Positions 1 to 7,787 of a stretch of 17,497 nt of DNA are shown here, in pieces (position 1 is the first letter of the stretch; the number at the start of each line of letters is the position of its first letter). The notes under the pieces were generated by a model, which was not told the DNA's origin, searched no databases, and was given only the letters and a program-made list of their open reading frames with translations. Origin of the DNA: Intestinibacter sp. (GTDB lineage Bacteria > Bacillota > Clostridia > Peptostreptococcales > Peptostreptococcaceae); the NCBI RefSeq assembly GCF_022780145.1, contig NZ_JALEXO010000189.1:1-17497 (forward strand), written 5' to 3'. The position numbers and the translations under genes are program-made.

Positions 1-1170
1 TTTTGGAATAGTTATCTTTGTCAAGCTACTACAGTCCTCAAAAGCATAACTTTCTATAGTTGTAACACTTTCTGAAATAGTCACATTTTCTAAAGAGGTG
101 CAGCTATAAAAAACACTATCTCCTATAATTGTCAAGCCCTCTGAAATATTTATATTCTTTAAATTAGTACATTCATAAAATGCTGAATTTCCTATACTAG
201 TTACAGTATCTGGCATAGCTACAGTTGTCAGACTTTCGCAAGCTTGAAATGCACTTATGCCTATAGTCGTTACACCATCTGGTATATTTACACTTACGAG
301 ATTATTGCATTTACAAAAGGCTTTCTTTGCTATATTTTTAACTCCACTTGGTATAGTATAAGCAGTATCTAATTTTCCAGCTGGAAAAACAATTAGATTA
401 CTTAGATCCTTTGAGAAAAGAACACCGCCTGCGCTTTTAAAAGCAGTGTTTTCATCATTTACATATATAGATTGTAGCTTGCTGCATCCATAAAAGCTAT
501 CTTCTCCTATACTCTCTACACTCTTTGGAATAGTTATACTCTCAAGGCTGCTACAGCTATGAAAAGCGTATTTTCCTATACTTGTCACACTATCTGGTAT
601 ACTTATACTTTTAAGCGCTCCACAGTATAAAAAAGCAGAACTTCCTATGCTAGTCACAGAGTCTGGTATAGTCACACTTGTAAAGCTAGTACATCTTTCA
701 AATGCATTGTTACCTATACTAGTCACACTATCTGGTATAGCTATACTCTTTAAGCTAGTACATCTTTCAAATGTATTATTTTCTATAACCTTTATTCCAT
801 TTGGAATATTTACACTTTCTAGCGCTGTACATTTACTAAAAATGCCACTACCCATCTCTTTAACACTCTCTGGAATAATTATATTCTTAAGGCTAGTACA
901 GCTATCAAAAACACCTTTACCAATAGTCGTAACAGATGTTGGGATATTTATATCTGTTAAACTACTACAAAACTGAAAAGCTCTACCATTTATAGTAGTC
1001 AAACTGTCAGGTAAAGTAACACTCACAAGGCTACTACAACTATAAAAAGCATAATCGTATATTGTAGTTACACCTTCTGGAATAGTTACACTTGTAAGAC
1101 TTTTACAGCTTGAAAAAGCATTCTTTGCTATACTAGTTACTGGATAACCCTCTATAGTTTGTGGAATTGT
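1..1170 (-). repeat. 69-bp coding repeat array of the LRR protein
   Basis: The LRR region is built from 69-bp units (23 codons), about 15 full copies plus an edge fragment. Units centred near 600-780 are the most alike, for example the repeated IPDSVTSIG codons, suggesting recent duplication there, while the flanking units have diverged. Similar repeats make recombination and copy-number change plausible. The repetition also keeps an artefactual open frame free of stops on the opposite strand at 647-976. Confidence 0.85.
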
Positions 1171-1392
1171 CAATTCGCCTGAAATAGTTGTATCAGCATC
1201 AGTTATAGCTACTTCATCATTTGAGATAGTATAGTAAAGTCCTGTGCCTTCTAGCAAGGTCCCTGTCTCAGCAAATGATTGAGTTATTCCTTGAAATAAA
1301 TCGAGATTTTTAAATATATTTATATAGTCCCATCCTTGAAAATTAGTTAGAACTAAAGCTAGTGATAAAAATATTGAAATTACCTTTTTCAT
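1..1392 (-). CDS. BspA-like leucine-rich-repeat surface protein, C-terminus cut by window edge
   Basis: An open frame runs from ATG at 1392 to base 1 with no stop, giving the first 464 residues of a longer protein. A GGGGG ribosome binding site lies 9 nt before the ATG. The N-terminus (MKKVISIFLSLALVLTNF) looks like a secretion signal, but the cleavage site is unclear. Residues about 25-74 form a non-repeat head. From residue 75 there are 15 complete leucine-rich repeats of about 23 residues and the start of a sixteenth, with the pattern IP-x-SVTSIG-xx-AF-xx-C-x-SL-x-SV. This is the BspA / Treponema pallidum LRR type (LRR_5). Repeat 10 carries an extra stretch of about 36 residues (around YVNDENTAFKSAGGVLFSKD), a common spacer in this family. 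Such proteins are usually cell-surface or secreted adhesins or binding proteins in gut and oral bacteria; the ligand cannot be predicted. The wall anchor, if any, would be in the missing C-terminus. Confidence 0.9.
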   Translation of the reverse strand, partial: MKKVISIFLSLALVLTNFQGWDYINIFKNLDLFQGITQSFAETGTLLEGTGLYYTISNDEVAITDADTTISGELTIPQTIEGYPVTSIAKNAFSSCKSLTSVTIPEGVTTIYDYAFYSCSSLVSVTLPDSLTTINGRAFQFCSSLTDINIPTSVTTIGKGVFDSCTSLKNIIIPESVKEMGSGIFSKCTALESVNIPNGIKVIENNTFERCTSLKSIAIPDSVTSIGNNAFERCTSFTSVTIPDSVTSIGSSAFLYCGALKSISIPDSVTSIGKYAFHSCSSLESITIPKSVESIGEDSFYGCSKLQSIYVNDENTAFKSAGGVLFSKDLSNLIVFPAGKLDTAYTIPSGVKNIAKKAFCKCNNLVSVNIPDGVTTIGISAFQACESLTTVAMPDTVTSIGNSAFYECTNLKNINISEGLTIIGDSVFYSCTSLENVTISESVTTIESYAFEDCSSLTKITIPK

Positions 1393-1504
1393 TTTATTTG
1401 CCCCCAATTTTTATATTTACTCTTATAATTTTATTTTACTATAAATTGATTATAAAATCTTTAAAATCGATAATAATGATAACCATATACTATATAAATT
1501 TAAT

Positions 1505-1541
1505 ATAAAAATAAGGTGCTAAAACATCACACTTCAGCACC
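1505..1541 (-). terminator. Rho-independent terminator after the racemase gene
   Basis: On the minus strand GGTGCTGAA pairs with TTTAGCACC (arms 1533-1541 and 1515-1523, one G-T pair, 9-nt loop), followed by the T-rich run TTATTTTTAT. It lies about 20 nt past the racemase stop codon and separates that gene from the LRR gene. Confidence 0.8.
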
Positions 1542-1559
1542 ATTTTATAAATATACACA

Positions 1560-2258
1560 CTATTTAACCACCCTAGCACCAGCAAACTCAACAGCCGAAC
1601 GCGCTAATACAAGAGTTGGATCTATACAATTTTTATTAATTTCTAAATTTCTAAAAACTATTGGCAATTCTGTACATGCCAAAATAATTTTTTCTGCTCC
1701 CTTATTTACTAATTCTTCTACTATATTTCTTATTGGAATCTCACTGTAATCCTTATGATGCGATTTCACACAATCATATATAAGTGACATAACTAATTTT
1801 TGATTTTCACTCGACGGATATACGACTTCTATTCCTTGATTCATTAGAGGTTTATCGTAAATTTTACTTTGAACTGTTCCATCCGTTGCTAGAATTCCTA
1901 CTTTTTTTACACCAATTTTTTTTAGATATTTTCCTGTTTCAAGGGGCATATTTAAAAAAGGTACATCCAAATATTTTATCAATTCATCATAAAAATAATG
2001 CGCTGTATTACATGGCATTATAAGTAAATTTGCTCCCATGGATTCCAAACGTATACCACTCTTTACCATCTCTGGAATTGGATTTTCTCCATGTTCTACT
2101 ATAGCTTTAGTTCTATCCGGTATATTAGTATTACAATCAACACATATATGAATATGTCCTTGATCATCTTCTGCATCTGTAGATGCTATGATTTTTTCCA
2201 TCAAATCGCAAGTCGCTGCTGGCCCCATTCCTCCTATAATACCAATTGTTTTGTACAT
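1560..2258 (-). CDS. Aspartate/glutamate racemase family protein
   Basis: This 232-residue protein belongs to the cofactor-independent Asp/Glu racemase superfamily, which interconverts L- and D-amino acids with two cysteines acting as acid and base. The N-terminal IGIIGGMGP signature (residues 5-13) is typical of aspartate racemases. The two catalytic cysteines sit in MPCNTAH (Cys83) and ACTELP (Cys195), and the length is normal, so the enzyme should be active. The ATG at 2258 follows an AAAGGGGGG ribosome binding site. A LysR regulator is divergently transcribed from the other side of a 185-bp AT-rich intergenic region, the usual arrangement for a LysR protein and its target. The superfamily also includes hydantoin racemases and maleate isomerases. 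Aspartate or a related amino acid is the best guess from the N-terminal signature, but the substrate is not proven. Confidence 0.88.
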   Translation of the reverse strand: MYKTIGIIGGMGPAATCDLMEKIIASTDAEDDQGHIHICVDCNTNIPDRTKAIVEHGENPIPEMVKSGIRLESMGANLLIMPCNTAHYFYDELIKYLDVPFLNMPLETGKYLKKIGVKKVGILATDGTVQSKIYDKPLMNQGIEVVYPSSENQKLVMSLIYDCVKSHHKDYSEIPIRNIVEELVNKGAEKIILACTELPIVFRNLEINKNCIDPTLVLARSAVEFAGARVVK

Positions 2259-2443
2259 GTTATCCCCCCTTTATCTGTTGATTTAAGTATATGATTATAC
2301 TATAATAAAATCAAATATTTATATATTTATAAACAATATAAATATTTATTTATATTATAAAAATCTTAATCATTATTCTTTAAAATAAAATTTTTCTTAC
2401 ATTATATTGTAAATAGTTATAGAAATATCGTAGGTGATTGTAA

Positions 2444-3382
2444 ATGTTTCAAAATATGGAATACGTGTACGAAGTATACAAAGAAAAAAGCTTCTCAAAA
2501 GCCGCCAAAAATTTATATGTAACTCAACCATGTTTAAGCGCTATGGTAAAAAAAGTTGAAAATAAACTTGGAGTCCCAATATTTAATAGAAATGTAAAAC
2601 CTATTCAATTAACTGAGTATGGTGTAGAATATATACACTATGTAGAACAAATTATGACTTTACAAAATAATTTCGAAACTTATTTAAACGATGTCAGAGA
2701 TTTAAAATCAGGCAAAATAGCAATCGGCTCAAACAATCTTTGTACCTCTTTTGTTTTACCTAAAATTATAAAAAACTTCACTGATAAATACCCAGAGATA
2801 AAAATAGAGCTTCATGAAGGTAATATTTTTTATTTAGAGGATCAAATTAAAAAAGGAACATTAGATTTGATTTTAGATAATTATCCGATTGACGAAAATA
2901 TTTATGAAAAGAAGGTTTTTCACACTGAAAATCTTCTATTAGCAGTTCCCAATAAACTAAAATTAGATAACAATTTGTCAAAATGCAGTCTATCTAAAGA
3001 AGATATAATAAATGATATTCATTTACATGAATCTGCTCCTGCTGTAAGTATGAAATGTTTTAAAAATTATCCATTTGTAGCACTATATCCAGGCAATGAT
3101 ACTAGAAATAGATTTGATATGTTGTGCAAGGAAGCTGAATTTTCACCTAAAATAATTCTTGAAGTGGAACAATTAGTTACTTCATACAATATTGTATGTA
3201 GCAATATGGGAATAGCTCTAGTAAGTGACACTCTGATAAAAAACATGCCTATCTCCAGTGATCTCAAATATTATAAAATAAACTCAGAGCTCACTATTAG
3301 GGAATTGTTCTTTCACTATCCAAATACTAGATATGCCAGTTTTGCAGTCAAGAAATTTATTGAAGAGGCTTCTTATACATAA
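2444..3382 (+). CDS. LysR-family transcriptional regulator
   Basis: The 312-residue protein has standard LysR length and architecture. An N-terminal winged helix-turn-helix spans residues about 1-60, with SFSKAAKNLYVTQPCLSAMVK as recognition region and LGVPIFNR after it. A linker helix follows, then a two-lobe effector-binding domain from about residue 90 (SGKIAIGSNN to the end). The ATG at 2444 is preceded by TAGGTGA. It is divergent from the racemase gene and probably controls it, and perhaps itself, in response to a small molecule that could be an amino acid. The intergenic region is too AT-rich for me to pick out a convincing T-N11-A LysR box by eye. The regulatory target is inferred from position only. 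Confidence 0.92.
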   Translation: MFQNMEYVYEVYKEKSFSKAAKNLYVTQPCLSAMVKKVENKLGVPIFNRNVKPIQLTEYGVEYIHYVEQIMTLQNNFETYLNDVRDLKSGKIAIGSNNLCTSFVLPKIIKNFTDKYPEIKIELHEGNIFYLEDQIKKGTLDLILDNYPIDENIYEKKVFHTENLLLAVPNKLKLDNNLSKCSLSKEDIINDIHLHESAPAVSMKCFKNYPFVALYPGNDTRNRFDMLCKEAEFSPKIILEVEQLVTSYNIVCSNMGIALVSDTLIKNMPISSDLKYYKINSELTIRELFFHYPNTRYASFAVKKFIEEASYT

Positions 3383-3383
3383 A

Positions 3384-3431
3384 TTAAACATGACTTGTAG
3401 CAGTTTTACTCTTGCTCCAAGCCATGTTTAA
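3384..3431. terminator. Bidirectional terminator between converging genes
   Basis: TTAAACATG-A-CTTG (from 3384) pairs with CAAG-C-CATGTTTAA (ending 3431). The stem is extended inward by weaker pairs and interrupted by an A-C mismatch. Both sides are T/A-rich, so it can serve the LysR gene on plus and the DUF1638 gene on minus. Confidence 0.75.
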
Positions 3432-3447
3432 TTTTATACTAATAAAA

Positions 3448-4119
3448 TTATTCAAAGTCTTTATAAGACACCTTTTCTCCTACTTTCTTTATTACAAAAT
3501 CTCCATCTAAAATTCCCAATAAAGCTTTCTCCATTATCGATAAATCCCCGTCTACAATTTCATAGTTCAAATCTAAGTCATAACATAAAGATTTTATTTT
3601 ATCCATAATATCTTCTAAGTTATATGCCTTTGTATCTATAACTCCAATATGTTTATAATTACATATTACCATCTTATACATATCTATAGCTTCTTCTTCA
3701 CCATATTTTTCTTTTAATTTAACCATTTCATTGTATAAACTGTTGTCATTTTCCATATATCCTTTTGAGAAAAAATAGGTTCTCTCACTATCTTTTATCT
3801 GTTTTCGCTTATCATTTCCCCCCAAGTACAAAGATATACAATCGCTTACTTTTGGCATAACTAGTTTAGAATAATCTGATTTTAATTCTAATACTGCATT
3901 TCCGCATTGACCATATAATAAAATTATTCTTTCATATTCTTTATTTTGATCTATGATTTCTTGCAATTTTAATTTTAAATTATCGGGATTATTATGATAT
4001 TTAGAATCAACATAAATTATTTCAGGCATAGATTTTATAATATTACTTTTAATCATCTTTTCTATAATAAAATTAACTTCATTCTTTAAAACTTCACATA
4101 TTATAATTAAACTTTCCAA
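3448..4119 (-). CDS. DUF1638 family protein linked to corrinoid activation
   Basis: This 223-residue protein matches the DUF1638 pattern as I remember it: a hydrophobic N-terminal strand ending in ICE (Cys8), YGQCGN (Cys72), MPKVSDCISLYLGG (Cys94) and RTYFFSKGY (residues 113-121). No function is established for the family to my knowledge. Members occur beside corrinoid methyltransferase genes in methanogens and anaerobic Firmicutes. The gene is last in the methyl-transfer locus, 21 nt after the corrinoid-activator stop, so the two are probably co-transcribed. The start is a TTG at 4119, about 10 nt after AAAAGGAG; no in-frame ATG fits better. The three cysteines could bind a metal or touch the corrinoid, which is inference. 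Confidence 0.75.
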   Translation of the reverse strand: MESLIIICEVLKNEVNFIIEKMIKSNIIKSMPEIIYVDSKYHNNPDNLKLKLQEIIDQNKEYERIILLYGQCGNAVLELKSDYSKLVMPKVSDCISLYLGGNDKRKQIKDSERTYFFSKGYMENDNSLYNEMVKLKEKYGEEEAIDMYKMVICNYKHIGVIDTKAYNLEDIMDKIKSLCYDLDLNYEIVDGDLSIMEKALLGILDGDFVIKKVGEKVSYKDFE

Positions 4120-4140
4120 ATTAGTCTTACTCCTTTTACT

Positions 4141-5961
4141 TTACAACATCAAAGAATCAGCAAAAATTCTATTAAAATCCTTATGATTTGCCAGTTCTAC
4201 ATGTCTTGTATTTTGAATTACTTCATTCATATTGTTGTATTTATCTTTATGTAGAAGAATTTGAATAGCTCCACTTCCAGCAGCATTTCCTAATACTTTT
4301 ATATTTTCGTTTTTAATATTTGGTATCATATCTATACTTTTTATGCTATCGATATTTAAATTACTTCCAAATGCTCCTGCTATAAGTATACCATCTAATT
4401 TATCTACTTTTCCTTCTATCATTAATAATTCTATACCTGTTTTTACTGCCGCCTTTGCTAGTTGAAGGTTAACTATATCTTGTTGCATTAAACTAACTTT
4501 TTTATTTCCATCATTATACAATTCAATTTCATAAGTTTTTTCTTGCTTATATATTCTATCTTTAATCTTTTGTGATACATCATCTTCAATATCCTCTGGC
4601 ATAGTAATTCTTCCCTGTGGCAATATAATTTCTTCTTCAGCTAATTTACTTATCAAATTTATATAACCACTACCACAAATTCCTGTACATTCACTTGTAT
4701 CCCCTATAGTTTTTATATAAATATCATCTTCTAAATCTATATCACAATCGTAAATAGCACCATCACTTGCCCTCATTCCATATCTCATATTAGCTCCCTC
4801 AAATGCGGGTCCTGCAGCAGTTGAACATACTAAAATCCCCTTATCTGTTTTTAATGCTAATTCACAATTAGTTCCAATATCTATAAGCAATATGTTTCCA
4901 TCTTTATTTTTTATATCACTGCTCAATATAGCTCCCAAAGTATCAGACCCTACATATCCTCCTATATTAGGAAGTAATATAAATCTAGTATTTTTATCTA
5001 ATTTATCGATATTTAATAACTCTACATTTCCTATAACTTCATCTAAAAATACGGCATTAAAAGGTGATTTTGAAATTCCCTCTACATTTGCTCCCATGAG
5101 TAAATGACTCATCGTAGTATTTCCTACTATACTTATTATGCTTATATCTTCTTTATCAATTTCATTATTAGAAATAATCTTATCAATTAATTTATTAATA
5201 GTAGTTTCTATTTCAGATTTAAGCATTTCTTTATTTTCTTTACTTTCTATAGCATAATTTATTCTAGATATTACATCTGCCCCGTATTTTTTTTGTGAAT
5301 TAATACTCGATTCAGTATCTAGAACTTCACCACTGTTTAAGTCAACAAAATATGTCGCTACTGTAGTTGTCCCTATATCTATTCCAATTCCATAATTTTT
5401 ATCTTGTCGATTACCTGCTTGAACTCTTATTATCTCATCTTTTAAAATAGTGACTGTAACTTTATAATTGCTATCTAATAGAATTTCATGTAATGTTGAA
5501 ATTAACTTTATATCAAATTTACAATCTATATTTTTTTTATTTTTTAAACAATCTAATATTCTTTTTACATCACTTCTTTGATCCTTTAAAGAAGGCAATG
5601 GCAATTCTAAATATATTTTTTGAACTATACTATCTATATTTTTATCGCATTTTATAATTTTTCCTTTTTCAATTGTATCTTCATTTACATCAATAATCTC
5701 GATAGTTACATCTCCTAATGCATATCTTTCACAGGCTAAAACTACATTTTCATATATCTCTTTTTTACTTAAAAGTTTTTTCTCATTTTCTGTTATATCA
5801 CTTATATTTCCTTCTAAAACTTTAACCTTACACTTTCCACATTTTCCTTTTCCACCACATGCTGTCTCTATAGGTATATTATTTTCATTTATTATATCTA
5901 TTAATTTTCTGCCTTTCATATTATGATCTAGTAAAACCTTTAAATTAATTTTTTCTGACAT
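4141..5961 (-). CDS. Reductive activator of corrinoid proteins (2Fe-2S + ASKHA, RACE/RamA-like)
   Basis: This 606-residue ATPase/electron carrier would re-reduce corrinoid that has drifted to inactive Co(II). Residues about 1-90 form a plant-type [2Fe-2S] ferredoxin domain with Cys35, Cys41 and Cys44 (ACGGKGKCGKC) and Cys77 (LACERYALGD). After a linker, a long ASKHA (DUF4445) domain shows GIGIDIGTTTVA, IVGNTTMSHL, LIDIGTNCEL, GICGSGYI and IAGAFGSNL. This is the layout of bacterial RACE proteins, unlike methanogen RamA, which has C-terminal 4Fe-4S motifs. The frame opens further up to 6009, but the ATG at 5961 has a strong GGAAAGGAG site 6-7 nt upstream and starts at the ferredoxin domain, so I use it. 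It follows the N-acetyltransferase by 68 nt and precedes DUF1638. Confidence 0.93.
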   Translation of the reverse strand: MSEKINLKVLLDHNMKGRKLIDIINENNIPIETACGGKGKCGKCKVKVLEGNISDITENEKKLLSKKEIYENVVLACERYALGDVTIEIIDVNEDTIEKGKIIKCDKNIDSIVQKIYLELPLPSLKDQRSDVKRILDCLKNKKNIDCKFDIKLISTLHEILLDSNYKVTVTILKDEIIRVQAGNRQDKNYGIGIDIGTTTVATYFVDLNSGEVLDTESSINSQKKYGADVISRINYAIESKENKEMLKSEIETTINKLIDKIISNNEIDKEDISIISIVGNTTMSHLLMGANVEGISKSPFNAVFLDEVIGNVELLNIDKLDKNTRFILLPNIGGYVGSDTLGAILSSDIKNKDGNILLIDIGTNCELALKTDKGILVCSTAAGPAFEGANMRYGMRASDGAIYDCDIDLEDDIYIKTIGDTSECTGICGSGYINLISKLAEEEIILPQGRITMPEDIEDDVSQKIKDRIYKQEKTYEIELYNDGNKKVSLMQQDIVNLQLAKAAVKTGIELLMIEGKVDKLDGILIAGAFGSNLNIDSIKSIDMIPNIKNENIKVLGNAAGSGAIQILLHKDKYNNMNEVIQNTRHVELANHKDFNRIFADSLML

Positions 5962-6029
5962 GATTTTCTCCTTTCCATAATACGTTACATAATATATATT
6001 TTTATTCATTTAGATATATTTAAAAATAA

Positions 6030-6800
6030 TTACAATACTATACCAAAATATTCTTTTAATACACTCTCTATTTTTTCGTCATTAATTTTTTCTAATTTTC
6101 TCACCTTTCCATCTTTATAAAAAATAAGCTCTCCATCGAATAATCTTATATGTTCATCTTCTGTATAAATAGCTACTTTCATCGAATTTATAAATGGTGA
6201 ATTTGAATGAGTTTCACAATAAAAACAAGGTAATACATAGTCTATATCTAGTTGAGGCTCCAAAGAAAAACTATAAATTTGCTTCCAATCTTTATTAGGT
6301 TTTCTCTGATATAAAATATATTCTTTATTTTCATCTAATTCAAATTTATAATCGCATTTTCCATCATTTTGTATTTTGCCTATTTCAAGTTCTAAACTTT
6401 TTCTAGGTAATTCACTCAACACACCTACATCCGATATATATGATTTATTGTCTATATCTACCTTCAAAATTCTATGTAGCCTCATTCTAGTTTTTCCATC
6501 TTGATATATAAATCTCCCCGCTAAATTTGTCACCTTAAATCCTAGACTCTTTAACAAATTACTGTATAATCCATTTAACTCAAAGCAATACCCTCCCCTT
6601 TTATTTAATATCATTTTATTAAATAAATCCTGAGCATCTAAGGATAACGGTTTTTTATTTAAAACATCTATATTTTCATATGGTATATTAGTTAAATGAG
6701 CTATTTGTAGCTTACTAAGTGTATTATAATCTATTTTTACTTCATCCTTATAATTCATTTTTTTTAAATATAAATTAATTTGTTCTTTATTGTATATCAT
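6030..6800 (-). CDS. Arylamine N-acetyltransferase family protein
   Basis: This 256-residue cytoplasmic protein of the NAT family would transfer an acyl group from acyl-CoA to an arylamine, hydrazine or hydroxyl acceptor. The catalytic triad is complete: Cys72 in RGGYCFELN, His109 in RLHRIL and Asp124 in ISDVGV, at the family's usual spacing. PYENID near residue 40 is also typical. The ATG at 6800 has AAGAGGTTAGG upstream. It lies between the terminator at 6815-6862 and the corrinoid activator, so it begins the second part of the methyl-transfer locus. Why a NAT is there is unclear. It might modify an aromatic amine that is the methyl donor or its demethylated product, or may simply be a neighbour. 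Confidence 0.9.
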   Translation of the reverse strand: MIYNKEQINLYLKKMNYKDEVKIDYNTLSKLQIAHLTNIPYENIDVLNKKPLSLDAQDLFNKMILNKRGGYCFELNGLYSNLLKSLGFKVTNLAGRFIYQDGKTRMRLHRILKVDIDNKSYISDVGVLSELPRKSLELEIGKIQNDGKCDYKFELDENKEYILYQRKPNKDWKQIYSFSLEPQLDIDYVLPCFYCETHSNSPFINSMKVAIYTEDEHIRLFDGELIFYKDGKVRKLEKINDEKIESVLKEYFGIVL

Positions 6801-6814
6801 AAACCTAACCTCTT

Positions 6815-6862
6815 TTTTATAAAAAATAAGTATCGATAAATTTTATATACTTATCGATACTT
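6815..6862 (-). terminator. Perfect 12-bp inverted repeat with T-tract, likely terminator inside the methyl-transfer locus
   Basis: AAGTATCGATAA (6828-6839) and TTATCGATACTT (6851-6862) are exact inverted repeats with an 11-nt loop. On the minus strand the stem is followed by ATTTTTTAT. It lies 64 nt past the stop of the second methyltransferase and 27 nt before the N-acetyltransferase ATG. Each arm contains the palindrome TATCGATA, so it could also be an operator pair. Only moderate GC means termination may be partial and permit read-through into the downstream genes. Confidence 0.65.
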
Positions 6863-6926
6863 TAATGTGGGCATATTTTTTAAAAATTTTATTTTTATTA
6901 ATTAAAATGTTTGTTACAAATTTACA

Positions 6927-7730
6927 CTATTTTTTTGGTCCAATTAATCCTTCTCTATATGCTGTTATATATTCCATACAGAATTCGTCTTCTTCTAATA
7001 AAGCCTCTGTTGCATATATCATTCCTAGCATATCTCTATTAGTTGGATCAACTATTGCACTATCCATTCCTGCATTCATAGCAAGCACCATAAATGCTTG
7101 ATTTATTAATTTTCTAGCAGGAAGTCCAAAAGATATATTACTTAATCCGCTTGTTATATGTATTGTTGGATATTTTTGTTTTATTAATCTACAACATTCT
7201 GCAAAAGTTGTAAGAGCTGTTTCATCAGTTCCAAGAGTAACTACAAGTGGGTCTATATGAAGTCTAGATGGATCTATATTGTATTCTTTAGCTTTTGCCA
7301 TTATTCCATCAAATACTTCCATTCTTCTCTCTACAGAGTTTGGAATTCCTTTATCGTCACAAAGTAATGCTACACATTCCCACTCAGTATCTGCTATTAC
7401 TGGAAATATTACATCTATTTTATCTCCTTCTAATGATACTGAATTTACTAGTCCTGGCTTTTTGCAAAATGGTATAGCTGCTACACAAGAACGTGGACTT
7501 GGAGAATCTATGCATATAGGTACATCTGTCACTTCTTGAACTAAATCTATCATCCATTTTAAAGTATCTACTTCTATATCTTCTTGCACTGAAGCACAAA
7601 CATCTATATATGTTGCATTTGCTTCTGCTTGTATTTTTGCTCTATTTTTAATGAATTCTGCATCTTTATTTGCTATTGCTTCACCGACAACTGGTATAGA
7701 GCCGTTTATTTTTTCTCCTATAATAATCAT
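6927..7730 (-). CDS. Methyltetrahydrofolate:corrinoid methyltransferase (pterin-binding, MtgA/AcsE-like)
   Basis: The 267-residue TIM-barrel protein of the pterin-binding family would move the methyl group between the corrinoid protein and tetrahydrofolate, here probably towards tetrahydrofolate. Recognisable positions are GEKINGS (residues 5-11), Asp75 in CIDSP, Asn96 in VNSVSLE, Asp160 in HIDPL and Asn198 in SGLSNISFGLP. These fall at or within one residue of the folate-binding and proton-donating positions I recall for acetogen AcsE. The length is that of a stand-alone methyltransferase rather than a methionine synthase domain. An AAAGGATGGAG site precedes the ATG. It follows the UROD-family gene by 57 nt and ends before the hairpin at 6828-6862, making it the last gene of the first transcription unit. 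Confidence 0.93.
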   Translation of the reverse strand: MIIIGEKINGSIPVVGEAIANKDAEFIKNRAKIQAEANATYIDVCASVQEDIEVDTLKWMIDLVQEVTDVPICIDSPSPRSCVAAIPFCKKPGLVNSVSLEGDKIDVIFPVIADTEWECVALLCDDKGIPNSVERRMEVFDGIMAKAKEYNIDPSRLHIDPLVVTLGTDETALTTFAECCRLIKQKYPTIHITSGLSNISFGLPARKLINQAFMVLAMNAGMDSAIVDPTNRDMLGMIYATEALLEEDEFCMEYITAYREGLIGPKK

Positions 7731-7787
7731 CTGTTATACTCCATCCTTTATATATTACTTATTTTCTGAAATCTGTATAATATTCTA

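Noticed and set aside
647..976. A 109-codon open frame on the plus strand
   Set aside because: It lies wholly opposite the LRR gene and its periodic hydrophobic sequence is the mirror of the 69-bp repeats; no ribosome site.
1468..1482. Possible Fur/PerR box upstream of the LRR gene
   Set aside because: CGATAATAATGATAA matches only about 11 of 14 informative positions, within expectation for such AT-rich DNA.
5962..6009. Upstream extension of the corrinoid activator by 16 codons
   Set aside because: The strong GGAAAGGAG site fits ATG 5961, and the extension does not belong to the ferredoxin domain.
6788..6796. A fourth copy of TATTGTATA
   Set aside because: It lies inside the first codons of the N-acetyltransferase and is not near a visible promoter; it also warns that the 9-mer can occur by chance.
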